A stretch of 64,000 nucleotides of DNA from a bacterium (GTDB lineage Bacteria; Campylobacterota; Campylobacteria; Campylobacterales; Sulfurimonadaceae). Position numbers and translations under genes: made by a program. The stretch lies in contig JAHJJX010000029.1 of NCBI GenBank assembly GCA_018822665.1, positions 1 through 64,000 of the forward strand, given 5' to 3'. The notes beneath the pieces are model-generated. The model was not told the origin of the DNA, did no database searches, and saw only the letters and a program-made list of their open reading frames with translations. Shown in pieces: positions 9,821-19,601 of this stretch; position 1 is the first letter of the stretch; every line of letters starts with the position of its first letter.

Positions 9821-11020
9821 ATGTTAAAAGAAGCTTTGAGAGAAATACAAAGAGGCAGTGCGGAAATTATTGACAACCAAAGAATAGAAAAGTTGTTGAG
9901 TGCGTACTTTAATGAAGGAAAATCTTATACGGTAAAAGCCGGATTTGATCCTACCGCACCTGACTTGCATCTCGGGCATACCGTGCTTTTGCAAAAACTT
10001 GCAACATTTCAAAAGTATGGAGCTACAATACAGTTTCTCATAGGTGACTTTACAGCTCAGATTGGTGATCCTACCGGTAAAAGCGCCACGAGAAAAACTT
10101 TAAGTGCCACTCAGATTCAAGAAAATGCAAAAAGCTATAAAGAGCAGGTATTTAAAATTTTAGATTCTGAAAAAACAGAAGTTGTTTTTAATTCAGAATG
10201 GATAAATCCTCTTGGCGCATCAGGTATGCTTTCTTTAACAACAACATATAATGTAGCAAGAATGCTTGAGCGCGATGATTTTGATAAAAGATATAGAAGT
10301 GGAACATCTATTTCTATAAGCGAATTTATCTATCCTTTGCTGCAAGGTTATGACAGTGTTCATCTTCAAAGCGACATAGAAATAGGCGGAACCGACCAAA
10401 AATTCAACCTTTTAATGGGGCGTCATCTTCAGCGTGCCTATGAGATAGGAAAAGAGCAGTCCGTTTTAATGATGCCTATTCTTGAAGGTCTTGACGGTGT
10501 GCAAAAGATGAGTAAATCATTGAATAACTACATCGGCGTTGCGGATGAACCTAACGATATGTTTGGAAAAGTTTTAAGTATTTCTGATGAGCTCATGTGG
10601 AGATATTATGAACTGTTAAGTTCAAAAACTTTAGATGAAATTTCTATGCTAAAAATTGGTGTTAACAATGGAACTATACACCCAAAAAAAGTTAAAGAAG
10701 ATTTGGCATCGGAAATTACTGCGAGGTTTCACTCACAAGATGAAGCCAAAAATGCTAAAATTGAATTTGACAATGTTCACTCGAAAAGTCAAATTCCAAC
10801 AGAGATTGATGAATTTAATTTAGATGGACCAATCTGGATAGCTAAAGCTTTAGTAGAATGCAATATTTCTCCATCTACTTCACAGTCGAGAAGAGATATT
10901 AAGCAAGGTGCTGTTAAAATAGATCAGGAAAAAGTGTTTGACGAACAATTACAACTAGAAGCGGGTGAATATGTCCTGCAGGTTGGAAAAAGAAAATTTG
11001 CAAAAGTAAGGGTAAGCTAA
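9821..11020 (+). CDS. tyrS: Tyrosyl-tRNA synthetase
   Basis: Charges tRNA-Tyr. Class I synthetase signatures are visible: PDLHLGHTV (HIGH box) and KMSKSLNN (KMSKS). A C-terminal S4-like RNA-binding domain includes [14 protein letters not shown]. The TyrZ-like KMSKS spacing and 399-residue length are normal. The track starts at 9803 (ATG overlapping the spoT stop). The ATG at 9821 ([12 protein letters not shown]) aligns better with related proteins and follows a purine-rich AAAGAGAAAA, so I prefer it; either leaves it coupled to spoT. Confidence 0.95.
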   Translation: MLKEALREIQRGSAEIIDNQRIEKLLSAYFNEGKSYTVKAGFDPTAPDLHLGHTVLLQKLATFQKYGATIQFLIGDFTAQIGDPTGKSATRKTLSATQIQENAKSYKEQVFKILDSEKTEVVFNSEWINPLGASGMLSLTTTYNVARMLERDDFDKRYRSGTSISISEFIYPLLQGYDSVHLQSDIEIGGTDQKFNLLMGRHLQRAYEIGKEQSVLMMPILEGLDGVQKMSKSLNNYIGVADEPNDMFGKVLSISDELMWRYYELLSSKTLDEISMLKIGVNNGTIHPKKVKEDLASEITARFHSQDEAKNAKIEFDNVHSKSQIPTEIDEFNLDGPIWIAKALVECNISPSTSQSRRDIKQGAVKIDQEKVFDEQLQLEAGEYVLQVGKRKFAKVRVS

Positions 11021-12111
11021 TGAGCTTTGAGTCTTTAAAAATTGGTAAATATGTTATAGAAAAGCCGATAGTTCAGGGTGGAATGGGTGTCGGAATCAGT
11101 TGGGATAAGCTAGCTGGAAGTGTTTCTAAAGAGGGTGGTTTAGGTGTAATCAGTGCGGTTGGAACCGGCTATTATGAAAACAAAAAATATGCTACAAAAT
11201 TGGTAGCAGGCAGACCGCTTGATGCACTTGGTTTCTACTCAAAAGACGGCTTTGACGCAATAATAAAAAATGCAAGAAAGATATGCGGCGATAAACCGCT
11301 TGCTGCAAATATTTTATATGCTATTAATGACTATGGCCGTGTTGTTAGGGATGCTTGTGAGGCTGGAATCGATATCATTATAACAGGTGCAGGACTCCCT
11401 ACGAATATGCCTGAATTTACCGAAGGGTATCCAGATGTTGCACTTGTACCAATAGTCTCATCTGCGAAAGCTCTTAAAATCATTTGTAAAAGATGGCAAA
11501 AAAGATATAACAGACTTCCAGATGCCGTTGTGCTTGAGGGACCAAAAAGTGGCGGGCATCAAGGTTTTACTTACGAACAGTGTTCGATGGAAGAAAATCA
11601 ATTGGAAAACCTTGTGAAGCCGGTTGTTGAGGAAGCTGCATTATGGGGTGATATACCAGTTATAGCTGCCGGCGGTGTTTGGGACAAAAAAGATATTGAA
11701 GAGATGATAGCTTTGGGTGCAAAGGGTGTTCAAATGGGAACCCGTTTTATTGGGACATTCGAGTGTGATGCGCATGAAAATCTTAAGCAGGTTTTATTGG
11801 ATGCTAAAAAAGAAGATATCCAGCTCATGGCTTCACCTGTTGGATATCCAGCACAAGGCGTTAGAACCAATCTTACAAGGCTTGTAGAAAAAAGAGAGGG
11901 TCCTGCTATTAAGTGTATCTCTAATTGTGTTGCACCGTGTAATCGCGGCGTGGAAGCAAAAGAGGTTGGTTTTTGTATAGCCGACAGATTAAGTGATGCT
12001 TTCGAGGGTAATCTTGAGACCGGTTTATTTTTCTCAGGTACCAATGGATATAGATTGGATGAAATAATTTCCGTAAAAGAGTTGATTAGAAAATTAACAG
12101 AGGGCGAATAG
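11020..12111 (+). CDS. NAD(P)H-dependent flavin oxidoreductase (FabK / nitronate monooxygenase family)
   Basis: 363-residue FMN-binding TIM-barrel protein. Conserved pieces are QGGMGVGIS near the N terminus, EGPKSGGHQG (FMN/active-site loop with His), IPVIAAGGVW and GAKGVQMGTRFIGT (phosphate-binding half). Relatives act as enoyl-ACP reductase II or as nitronate monooxygenase, and sequence alone does not decide. The C-terminal cysteines (KCISNCVAPC) are an extra feature. It overlaps the tyrS stop by one base and is followed closely by the amidase gene, the same order as in Campylobacter. Confidence 0.88.
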   Translation: MSFESLKIGKYVIEKPIVQGGMGVGISWDKLAGSVSKEGGLGVISAVGTGYYENKKYATKLVAGRPLDALGFYSKDGFDAIIKNARKICGDKPLAANILYAINDYGRVVRDACEAGIDIIITGAGLPTNMPEFTEGYPDVALVPIVSSAKALKIICKRWQKRYNRLPDAVVLEGPKSGGHQGFTYEQCSMEENQLENLVKPVVEEAALWGDIPVIAAGGVWDKKDIEEMIALGAKGVQMGTRFIGTFECDAHENLKQVLLDAKKEDIQLMASPVGYPAQGVRTNLTRLVEKREGPAIKCISNCVAPCNRGVEAKEVGFCIADRLSDAFEGNLETGLFFSGTNGYRLDEIISVKELIRKLTEGE

Positions 12112-12118
12112 ATAGCGA

Positions 12119-13510
12119 ATGATTCGTTGGTGGACATTAGTTTTTATTTTTTCAATATCTCTTCATGCTTTATCAGACAGTGAAGTTTTAAAACGAGCTG
12201 ACGGTTTTATGCAAACCGGAACTAAGAGTGATCAGTTTCGTGCATATAATGATTATAAAAATTTGTACCTTCGTGCAATTATGTCGAATGATGACAAACT
12301 AAGATTTCACTCTTTGCAGGGTATTGTAAGCAGTGGAAGAAAGCTTCATATAGATGTTTCCCAATATTCAAAAGAGCTTTCATCAGATGATTTTACGCAT
12401 TCCTATCAGCAGCCCATATCTAAGTCTATCAGCAAAACAAAAGATAATGAAAATATTAAAGTTACGTCTTCTAATAAACTTGAATCAGTTTTATGGAAAG
12501 ATGAAAGATTAGTATTAAAATTTGACAATGAATTAGCACTAAAGCAGATAAACTATTTTACACTTTATGATTCAAAAAATCAAAAATATAAATATGTTTT
12601 TGATATACATGCTTCCATGCTGAGTAAATCTAAAAATCTTAGAAAAGATGGAATAACCAGAATAAAAGTTGCTCAATATGATTCAAGTACTATCCGTCTT
12701 GTTATAGAAAATAATGAGAAACTTGACGTGAAGTTTAAAAATGAAAATAATGAATTAATTATTAATATTGAATTTATATCTCAATCATCCACGGATGAGG
12801 CTGAAAAAATTGTTACTCCTACTAGAGTTGATAGAAATAAAATAATAGTAATTGATGCAGGGCATGGCGGAAAAGACCCAGGAGCAGTTGGCTATAAAAG
12901 ATATAGAGAAAAAGTCATTGTCCTTCAAATCGCACAAGAACTCAGTGATATTTTGAGGGTGCGCGGCTATCAAGTTTATATGACGAGAAATAGTGATACA
13001 TATACAAAATTAAGCTATAGAACCGAGTATGCAAATGAGAAAAATGCAGATATATTCGTTTCTATACATGCAAATGCAGCTCCTGAAAAAAATGCAGACA
13101 AAGCGCAAGGAATAGAGTGTTACTTTTTATCACCGTCTCGTTCAGATAGGGCAACAAGTGTTGCGGAAAAAGAAAACTCTGCTGATATGAGCGATATGAA
13201 TAAATACGGAAAAGAGAGTTTTTTAAATTTTTTAAATCACCATAAAATTTTAGCATCAAACAAGTTGGCTATAGATTTGCAAAGAGGAATGCTATCATCT
13301 GCAAATAAATTATATTCGAATGTGCATGATGGTGGAGTAAGAGAGGGGCCTTTTTGGGTTTTGGTAGGAGCACAAATGCCGGCTGTCTTAGTCGAAGTAG
13401 GTTTTATTACACATAAAACAGAAGCAATCAGATTAGTAGATTCAGAATATCAAAATAAATTAGCGCTTGGGATGGCTGATGGAATAGAGAGATATTTTAA
13501 AAATAACTAA
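12119..13510 (+). CDS. amiA: N-acetylmuramoyl-L-alanine amidase (AmiA/AmiC type)
   Basis: Periplasmic zinc amidase that cuts the amide between muramic acid and the stem peptide, needed for daughter-cell separation. The 463 residues comprise an N-terminal signal peptide (WWTLVFIFSISLHALS), a middle AMIN-like domain (about 115-225) and a C-terminal Amidase_3 domain from about 240. In that domain are the zinc ligands VIDAGHGGKDPGA (His), YREK (Glu) and SIHANA (His), with the catalytic Glu in VEVGFI. It ends the pyrH operon and overlaps the convergent DHH gene by 4 bp. Confidence 0.93.
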   Translation: MIRWWTLVFIFSISLHALSDSEVLKRADGFMQTGTKSDQFRAYNDYKNLYLRAIMSNDDKLRFHSLQGIVSSGRKLHIDVSQYSKELSSDDFTHSYQQPISKSISKTKDNENIKVTSSNKLESVLWKDERLVLKFDNELALKQINYFTLYDSKNQKYKYVFDIHASMLSKSKNLRKDGITRIKVAQYDSSTIRLVIENNEKLDVKFKNENNELIINIEFISQSSTDEAEKIVTPTRVDRNKIIVIDAGHGGKDPGAVGYKRYREKVIVLQIAQELSDILRVRGYQVYMTRNSDTYTKLSYRTEYANEKNADIFVSIHANAAPEKNADKAQGIECYFLSPSRSDRATSVAEKENSADMSDMNKYGKESFLNFLNHHKILASNKLAIDLQRGMLSSANKLYSNVHDGGVREGPFWVLVGAQMPAVLVEVGFITHKTEAIRLVDSEYQNKLALGMADGIERYFKNN

Positions 13511-14583
13511 TCTTCTCTTTTATATTCCAAATCACCGGCAACAGATTCTTTATCGTTAATTATTTTTTCTATTTGTATTTTAACTTTGTCATAACGAAAT
13601 TGTTCTTTAAATCCAACAATTCTTCCACCCGCAGCGTTTGGATGGCCACCACCGTTTGTCCACTCTTTTGAAATTTGTGAAACACTCACTTGATTGTTTG
13701 CTCTGAGGCTCATTGCCCCGCGAAAGCTTACATCCACAATAAAATCATACTCCGGATAAGCCACTAAAAATCCATTTCCGATAATAGATGTATTTCCGAC
13801 TCCATAACTCAAAAAACCACGATACCCTTTGTAATATATTGTCATTTCATTTCTTTTCGTGCCCAGAAGTTCTACAATAAATCTTGTCGCTAAATTGTCT
13901 AGAGTATCATTATTTTCTTTTTTAAAAAAAGTTTTTTTAAGCGAGTGAATTTTTTCATCGAGTAAAATAGGTGCATCATCTTCATCTATAAGTTTCGTTG
14001 CCTCATGAAGCAAGGACAATTTGTATTCTCTATCTTCATGGTTAAACATAACTCTATTGAGCTCTCTTGTTTCAGTTACAAGCCTCATACAAACTTTTCC
14101 ATATTCAAAGTTTGCATATTCCTCCTGTTTCCATAAATCAACCGCATTTACAATGTCTACATATTTGCGCATCCAAGAGGGTTCATTAATATTAAAATGT
14201 TCTTTTGCATAATCATATGTAATTTTAGTTGCAGATCTTGATACATCAAGATAATACCACTCATATTTATTTGCACTCTCCTCACCGCTTCCGTGGTGAT
14301 CTAGCAGAGTTAATTTTATATTATGACTATGATTATTAAGTTTAATCACTTCATTATTAAGCCATTTTGATTCATCATTGCTAAGATTCAAATCTGTAAT
14401 TAAAATAACTATCTTTCCCTTATCATGCTTTATATTTTCCAGTATTTCATTTAATCTTTCTTTTACTTCCGCACCATAATTTGCATTATAGTTAAATATT
14501 TTATATGGTGTATATCGCATAATAAGCTGGCAGCTGTACCCATCTAAATCAATATGTGATAAGTGGTGAATTGTTTCTTGCAT
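13507..14583 (-). CDS. DHH/DHHA1 family phosphoesterase (NrnB-like)
   Basis: 358-residue phosphoesterase of the DHH superfamily, which in characterised relatives hydrolyses short RNAs or cyclic dinucleotide products. Motifs: HLSHIDLDGYSCQL (motif I), LITDL (motif II), LLDHHGSG (DHH motif) and NGGGHPNAAGG (DHHA1 substrate-binding loop). The protein is soluble with no signal peptide. Its 3' end overlaps amiA by 4 bp. Which substrate is used is not deducible; NrnB-type nanoRNase is the closest guess. Confidence 0.88.
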   Translation of the reverse strand: MQETIHHLSHIDLDGYSCQLIMRYTPYKIFNYNANYGAEVKERLNEILENIKHDKGKIVILITDLNLSNDESKWLNNEVIKLNNHSHNIKLTLLDHHGSGEESANKYEWYYLDVSRSATKITYDYAKEHFNINEPSWMRKYVDIVNAVDLWKQEEYANFEYGKVCMRLVTETRELNRVMFNHEDREYKLSLLHEATKLIDEDDAPILLDEKIHSLKKTFFKKENNDTLDNLATRFIVELLGTKRNEMTIYYKGYRGFLSYGVGNTSIIGNGFLVAYPEYDFIVDVSFRGAMSLRANNQVSVSQISKEWTNGGGHPNAAGGRIVGFKEQFRYDKVKIQIEKIINDKESVAGDLEYKRED

Positions 14584-14642
14584 TTTTTTCCTTAATTTAG
14601 AGTACCTACGAAAAAATTATAGCTTTTTTATAAGTACGTATC

Positions 14643-16811
14643 TTATTCTATTGAGATTGAACCCATAACTTCAAATGTTGCACTAGAGTCTATCTCGGCA
14701 TGTGAAAGTGTTACCACATCTAAAGAAAATCTTTCAAAAATTTCTGCGACGGCACGACGGAGCTGAGGATCGACTATGATGACAACCGGAGAAATTCCTT
14801 TTTGTAATAATTCAGCAGCTTTTTTACTCGTTGCCTGAATCAGTTTATTTATTTCACCCACATTTAAAAGAAGACTTCTTGTCCCGTCTTGTTCCCTTGA
14901 TTTTTCTAACATCATCTGTTCGGATGATGTGTCAAAAGTTAAGAGTCTGATAACCCCGTCATCGGATGAATACATTTGCGTTATTATTCGAGATAATTTT
15001 GCTCGAACTTGTTCTGTGATTAAATCAACATTTTTTGTAAACTCTGCTATGTCGGCAATAGTTTCCAAAATAGTGAGCATATCTTTCAAAGGTATTTTTT
15101 CATGCAAAAGAGCCTTGAAAATTCTTTGAATCAAGCCAATACTTGCAACTTTTAATACATCTTCAATAATAACCGGAAAATCAGCTTTAATTTTATTAAC
15201 AAGAGTTTGAACTTCTTGTCTTGTTAGCAAGTCTTCAGCATTTCTTTTAATAAGTTCACTCATATGTGTGGAAATTACGGTTGCTGGATCAACTACAGTG
15301 TATCCGTTTATTATAGCATCTTCTTTTTGTTCTGCCAAAATCCACATAGCATCTAATCCAAAGGCCGGCTCTTTTGTCGGTTCACCTTTAATCTCTCCTG
15401 TGGCCATTCCGCTATCCATTGCTAAAAATTTATCCGGCATAATTTTCCCTTCACCGATAGAGATGCCTTTGAGTAAAATTTGATACTGGTTTGGTTGGAG
15501 ATGCAGATTATCGCGTATCCTAACTTGCGGCATCAAAAATCCAAAATCCGAGGCTATCTTTCTTCTCATTGAACGAATTCTCTCTAGTAAATCTCCGCCT
15601 TGGGAATTGTCTGCTAGACGTATAAGCTGATAACCAAGCGTTAGCTCAAGCATTTCCACTTTTAAGATATCTTCTAGTGCAGATTCTTCTTCTTTTGCAA
15701 TCTCTTCATTTGTTTTCTTTGGTTTTATGGCTGAGCGTTCTTTTTCTTGTTGTTCTTTTGTTTTTTGACCTAAAATATTTTCAACATCAAGTATGCTTAA
15801 TTCACCTCTTTCATATTTATAAATAGAATAGCCAAGCAACGCAAAGATAATACCAACAAGCCCCATAGAAGCGGTTGGAAGCCCGGGAACAAGAGCAAAT
15901 AAAATCATAATGAATCCGACTATCATCATAATTTTTGCATTTCCCATCATTTGATTAATCGTGCCCTCAGCAAAGTTGTCACCATCGCTTGAAGAACGGG
16001 TAATCATAATGCCGGTGGCTGTTGAGATGATAAGTGCAGGGATTTGGCCGACTAAACCATCTCCAATTGTCAAAAGAGTAAAGGTTGAAGCACTATCACC
16101 AACACTCATTCCGTGCTGAAACACCCCTATTAAAAATCCGCCTATGATGTTAATAAGGGTAATGATAATACCGGCTACCGCATCCCCTTTTACAAATTTA
16201 CTAGACCCGTCCATTGCTCCGTAAAAATTTGCGTCCTGCAAAATTTCAGCTCTTCTTTTTTTGGCTTGTGCATCATCAATGAGTCCCGCATTTAAGTCAG
16301 CATCAACAGCCATCTGTTTCCCCGGCATGGAGTCGAGCACAAAACGAGCTGCGACTTCCGCAACTCTGGTTGAACCTTTTGTAACAACCATAAAATTGAT
16401 AAGCACTAAGATAGAAAAAAGGATAATACCTATGACATAATTTCCGCCAACAACAAAATTGCCAAAACTGCTGATAATATCGCTAACGGCATCCGGACCT
16501 TCATGTCCATGGCTTAAAATCATTCTTGTTGTTGCTATATTTAAAGATAATCTGAAAAGAGTAACAATAAGTATAAGTGTTGGAAAAGTTGTTAAATCGG
16601 TTGGCTTTGGAACGTAAAGTGATATTAGCAAGATTAAAACAGCAATAGCCATTGAAATAGTTAGTAAAATATCAAGCATACCCGAAGGCAGAGGAACGAT
16701 AATAATTGCCAAAATAGCCATAACAAAGATGACAACACTTAAATCTTTTTGCCCGAGAAGGAAGTTTAAGCTTGTGCCGACTTGTTGTTTAAAGGTAAGT
16801 TTTCTTGCCAA
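14643..16811 (-). CDS. flhA: Flagellar biosynthesis protein FlhA
   Basis: 722-residue inner-membrane component of the flagellar type III export gate. About eight hydrophobic segments occupy the first 330 residues, with the conserved FHIPEP-family patch between them ([20 protein letters not shown]). A linker rich in K/E follows (about 355-385), then the cytoplasmic domain that binds export substrates and chaperones. The start is TTG, four bases after the Rrf2 regulator stop, with AGAAG as ribosome site. The Rrf2-flhA arrangement next to rpsO is conserved in Campylobacter. A one-mismatch copy of the dispersed motif lies near the 3' end. Confidence 0.97.
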   Translation of the reverse strand: MARKLTFKQQVGTSLNFLLGQKDLSVVIFVMAILAIIIVPLPSGMLDILLTISMAIAVLILLISLYVPKPTDLTTFPTLILIVTLFRLSLNIATTRMILSHGHEGPDAVSDIISSFGNFVVGGNYVIGIILFSILVLINFMVVTKGSTRVAEVAARFVLDSMPGKQMAVDADLNAGLIDDAQAKKRRAEILQDANFYGAMDGSSKFVKGDAVAGIIITLINIIGGFLIGVFQHGMSVGDSASTFTLLTIGDGLVGQIPALIISTATGIMITRSSSDGDNFAEGTINQMMGNAKIMMIVGFIMILFALVPGLPTASMGLVGIIFALLGYSIYKYERGELSILDVENILGQKTKEQQEKERSAIKPKKTNEEIAKEEESALEDILKVEMLELTLGYQLIRLADNSQGGDLLERIRSMRRKIASDFGFLMPQVRIRDNLHLQPNQYQILLKGISIGEGKIMPDKFLAMDSGMATGEIKGEPTKEPAFGLDAMWILAEQKEDAIINGYTVVDPATVISTHMSELIKRNAEDLLTRQEVQTLVNKIKADFPVIIEDVLKVASIGLIQRIFKALLHEKIPLKDMLTILETIADIAEFTKNVDLITEQVRAKLSRIITQMYSSDDGVIRLLTFDTSSEQMMLEKSREQDGTRSLLLNVGEINKLIQATSKKAAELLQKGISPVVIIVDPQLRRAVAEIFERFSLDVVTLSHAEIDSSATFEVMGSISIE
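14697..14707 (+). repeat. Dispersed motif, one-mismatch copy (GGCATGTGAAA)
   Basis: One substitution from GGCATGTGGAA, inside flhA near its 3' end (codes SHAE on the opposite strand). Confidence 0.6.
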
Positions 16812-16815
16812 CTTC

Positions 16816-17220
16816 TTACTCTTCTAAGATATCTGCTAGGGTTAAGTCTGCTAAAAATGTATCTATTTTTCCCTGAAGTTTATTCAAAAAAGGCCAGATA
16901 GAACAAATATTTGCCTTTTCGGAGGGGCAGTTATTTATAGAAGGTGCACAATCAAATACTGCGGGAGCTTTACCTTCCACGGAAGACATGACATTTAACA
17001 TATTTATTTCTCTTGGGTGCAAAGCAAGGCTGAAGCCTCCGTTAACACCCTTGTAAGATTTTAAAATATTACTTTTTGCAAGTGCCTGCAAAATTTTTGC
17101 CAAAAAGCTTTTGGAGATTGAAAGTTCACGGGATAAGGTTTCACTATCCATAGGTGAATTTGCTTTGGATAAAACAATAAGAGATAAAATCGCATATTCA
17201 CTAGCGCGTGTTATTAGCAT
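16816..17220 (-). CDS. Rrf2 family transcriptional regulator
   Basis: 134-residue winged-helix regulator. The N-terminal [17 protein letters not shown] and the [30 protein letters not shown] wing are typical of Rrf2. Three cysteines at residues 91, 98 and 106 (C-X6-C-X7-C) match the iron-sulfur ligand set of IscR/NsrR-type members, so a redox- or NO-sensing [Fe-S] repressor is likely. It lies 4 bp upstream of flhA and is co-transcribed with it. It is divergent from rpsO, so the 179-bp gap is a possible autoregulatory target. Confidence 0.9.
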   Translation of the reverse strand: MLITRASEYAILSLIVLSKANSPMDSETLSRELSISKSFLAKILQALAKSNILKSYKGVNGGFSLALHPREINMLNVMSSVEGKAPAVFDCAPSINNCPSEKANICSIWPFLNKLQGKIDTFLADLTLADILEE

Positions 17221-17399
17221 TTAGGTTACTTTGGATTAATTTTCGTAGATTATATCCAAAGAACTTGAAATTTCTATTGATTAAAGCAGCGCTCTATTTA
17301 AATATCAAATAAAATAAAGGATAATTTGGATAAAATTTCGCTTCAACTTTATGTAAACGTACATATATGTTAGATTATGATACCCATCAGGAGGCTATT

Positions 17400-17675
17400 A
17401 TGGCTTTAGATTCGGCTAAAAAATTAGAGATTATTGCAAAATATGGTCGCAAAGAGAATGATACTGGTTCAAGTGAAGTTCAAATTGCATTATTAACTAC
17501 GCGTATTGCAGAGTTAACAGAACACCTTAAGAGTTTTAAAAAAGACCATGCTTCAAGATTGGGCCTTTTAAAATTAGTAGGTCAGCGTCGTCGTTTAATG
17601 GGTTATTTCAAACGTACGAATAAAGAAGCTTACCTTAAATTAGTACAAGATTTAGGTATTCGCGACAATATCTAA
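17400..17675 (+). CDS. rpsO: 30S ribosomal protein S15
   Basis: 91-residue S15, an early-binding protein of the 30S platform that contacts 16S rRNA helix 22. The body shows the diagnostic [25 protein letters not shown] and [15 protein letters not shown]. The track begins at 17367, but the ATG at 17400 follows a strong GGAGG six bases away and gives the standard length. A strong intrinsic terminator follows the stop, so it is a single-gene transcript unless read-through occurs. Confidence 0.97.
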   Translation: MALDSAKKLEIIAKYGRKENDTGSSEVQIALLTTRIAELTEHLKSFKKDHASRLGLLKLVGQRRRLMGYFKRTNKEAYLKLVQDLGIRDNI

Positions 17676-17693
17676 AGTCAACACTTTTTCTTT

Positions 17694-17720
17694 AAAAAAA
17701 GTCCTTTTTGGACTTTTTTT
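17694..17720 (+). terminator. Rho-independent terminator after rpsO
   Basis: Stem AAAAAAAGTCC / GGACTTTTTTT with a five-T loop, ending in seven T. The symmetry of the A and T tracts lets it work for kdsB on the other strand as well. Confidence 0.85.
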
Positions 17721-17771
17721 GCGTAGAGTAATCTACACCTACTTTCAAATCAATCTATACATTTCAAAAAA

Positions 17772-18488
17772 CTAAAGAAAAATTTCTATAGCTCTTTTTA
17801 AATCTTCCGGAGTATCTATCCCAAAACCGGTACTTGCAACCTTAACCATGGTTATTTTTTTTCCATGATAGATTGCACGGAGTTGTTCGAGTTTTTCTAT
17901 GTCTTCTATAGGGGCATCACTCAAATTACAAAATTCTTTTAAACTTTTTTTACTAAAGCCATAAATTCCTATGTGTCCAAAATATGTGGCTTCCCCGCCA
18001 CGGTTGTACGGTATGCAGGCGCGAGAAAAATAGATTGCATTATCGTCATGGTCTAAAACAACTTTCACAAGATTGGGATCTTGGGCTGATTCTGCATTGA
18101 TTGCATTGTAACAACTTCCCATGATAAACGGCTCATTGTTTTTTTGAAGAGATTTTAATTTTGATAGAAGGGACTCAACAACCTCCGGTTCAATAAAAGG
18201 CTCATCCGCTTGAACATTGATGATGAGCTCATCATCAGGCAGTTTGAGTATATTGGCGCACTCATTGATTCTGTCTGTTCCGCTTTTGTGTGTTGTGGAA
18301 GTAAGCATCGCTTCTATTCCATATTCTCGGCATGTACTGATTATAAGTTCATCGTCTGCAGCAACTACGACTCTGTCTAAGTGGGCTACTGCTTTTGCAG
18401 TTCTTACAACCATAGGCAAACCGCCAATATCGGCTAATACTTTTTGAGGAAATCTTGTTGATGCTAATCGCGCTGGAATAATTATCAT
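17772..18488 (-). CDS. kdsB: 3-deoxy-manno-octulosonate cytidylyltransferase
   Basis: Activates KDO with CTP to give CMP-KDO for lipopolysaccharide inner-core synthesis. The 238 residues start with the nucleotide-binding IIPARLASTRFPQKVLADI. They continue with VVVAADDELI and the metal-binding NVQADEPFI; the end carries the LEQLRAIYHGKKI helix typical of KdsB. It is transcribed away from trmN6; the two -10 boxes overlap as mirror images. Confidence 0.95.
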   Translation of the reverse strand: MIIIPARLASTRFPQKVLADIGGLPMVVRTAKAVAHLDRVVVAADDELIISTCREYGIEAMLTSTTHKSGTDRINECANILKLPDDELIINVQADEPFIEPEVVESLLSKLKSLQKNNEPFIMGSCYNAINAESAQDPNLVKVVLDHDDNAIYFSRACIPYNRGGEATYFGHIGIYGFSKKSLKEFCNLSDAPIEDIEKLEQLRAIYHGKKITMVKVASTGFGIDTPEDLKRAIEIFL

Positions 18489-18503
18489 TTAAACCCTTTA
18501 AGA

Positions 18504-18521
18504 TATAATTACGCAATTATA
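18504..18521. promoter_or_regulatory. Mirror-image divergent -10 boxes of kdsB and trmN6
   Basis: The sequence TATAATT-ACGC-AATTATA is a perfect 7-bp inverted repeat around ACGC. Read rightward it gives TATAAT 28 bp before the trmN6 start; read leftward it gives TATAAT 28 bp before the kdsB start. RNA polymerase bound at one -10 would cover the other. Confidence 0.6.
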
Positions 18522-18537
18522 CTCAAAAAGGTGTTGG

Positions 18538-19233
18538 ATGCTACTTTATCAGCCCGAAGATGGTTATTGTTACAATAGCGATTCTGTCTTTTTATATGAT
18601 TTTATATCATCTTTTAAACCTCGTGGTAAAGTACTTGATGTCGGTGCAGGTTGTGGAGTCGTAGGGCTTTTAGTTGCCAGAGATAATCCAAAAGTTGAAC
18701 TCGAAGCAGTTGAAAAGCAAGAAGCTTTTGTACATTATGCAATCACAAATGCACGAGTAAACAAGATAGATTACAAGATGCATCCAAGTGACTTTTTAAA
18801 ACTTGATGAGGCAACAAAGTATAATTATATTATCTCAAATCCACCTTTTTATCATGAAGGTGTTTCTCGAAGTGAAAATGAAATGTTGCTCAATGCAAGA
18901 TATAATATTAATTTACCATTAAGAGATTTTTTTAAAAAGGTTTCTCGTCTTTTAAAGCCGAATTCTCATTTCATATTTTGTTATGATGCGTCTCAATTTG
19001 GCTTGATATGTGCTGAACTTGAGAGAGTAAAGTTAAGAGTGGTTGATGCGCAGTTTGTGCATCCTAAAATAGATAAAAAGGCATCTTTGGTGATGTTACA
19101 TGTTAGAAACGGCTCAAAATCATTAATGAAAGTATGGCCGCCATTTATAAGTTTTGATGGTAATGAATTTTCAAAAATGGCACAAATAATTTATAAAAAA
19201 GCTTCAACACAGAGTATTAAATGTCAGATTTAG
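18538..19233 (+). CDS. tRNA1(Val) (adenine-N6)-methyltransferase-like protein (TrmN6/YfiC family)
   Basis: 231-residue SAM-dependent methyltransferase. The N terminus LYQPEDGYCYNSDSVFLYDF matches the QPKDGYRFSIDSVLLADF signature of TrmN6-type enzymes. The SAM loop is VLDVGAGCGVVGLLVA and the amino-group methylation motif is NPPFY. Modification of a purine amino group in tRNA is likely; the exact site is inferred from the family. It leads a four-gene overlapping operon with the YkgJ protein, a TPR lipoprotein and trpC, as in Campylobacter. Confidence 0.85.
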   Translation: MLLYQPEDGYCYNSDSVFLYDFISSFKPRGKVLDVGAGCGVVGLLVARDNPKVELEAVEKQEAFVHYAITNARVNKIDYKMHPSDFLKLDEATKYNYIISNPPFYHEGVSRSENEMLLNARYNINLPLRDFFKKVSRLLKPNSHFIFCYDASQFGLICAELERVKLRVVDAQFVHPKIDKKASLVMLHVRNGSKSLMKVWPPFISFDGNEFSKMAQIIYKKASTQSIKCQI

Positions 19234-19601
19234 TAAAAAAAGAGGGATTCCCATATTCCTTTAATTCATCTGCATGTTCCACATGCCAAGGAAAATGTTG
19301 TACCGGCGAGAGCGGGTATGTTTATGTGAATAAAGAAGAGATAGAAAATATCGCCAATTTAATAGATTTTGAAGTTGAAGATTTTATGGATCATTATCTT
19401 ATTAAAAATGGGTACAGATACTCATTGCGAGAGATAAATGTTAACGGCTCCCATGAATGTATATTTTATGACAGTGAATCCAACGGATGTATCATTTATC
19501 AAGCGCGACCTTCTCAGTGTATCACGTTTCCATTTTGGGATTATTATAAAAATAGAGTGGATGAATTGAAGCAAGAATGCCCGGGTATCGTAGATGTATA
19601 G
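19221..19601 (+). CDS. YkgJ family cysteine-cluster protein
   Basis: 126-residue cytoplasmic protein with the CXXCXXXCC cluster (CSTCQGKCC) near residues 13-21 and further cysteines (CIIYQARPSQC, CP) that together form the putative zinc/iron chelating domain of the YkgJ/CxxCxxCC family. Biochemical function is unknown in the family. It overlaps the methyltransferase by 13 bp and the lipoprotein by 8 bp. The first part of the cluster (STCQ) is encoded by a minus-oriented copy of the dispersed 11-mer. Confidence 0.88.
   Translation: MSDLVKKEGFPYSFNSSACSTCQGKCCTGESGYVYVNKEEIENIANLIDFEVEDFMDHYLIKNGYRYSLREINVNGSHECIFYDSESNGCIIYQARPSQCITFPFWDYYKNRVDELKQECPGIVDV
19277..19287 (-). repeat. GGCATGTGGAA dispersed motif, copy 6
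   Basis: Exact copy on the minus strand within the YkgJ-family gene, where the plus strand codes STCQ. Confidence 0.9.

Noticed and set aside
11730-12137. 135-codon minus-strand ORF over the flavin oxidoreductase end
   Set aside because: Antisense shadow of a well-conserved gene with no independent support.
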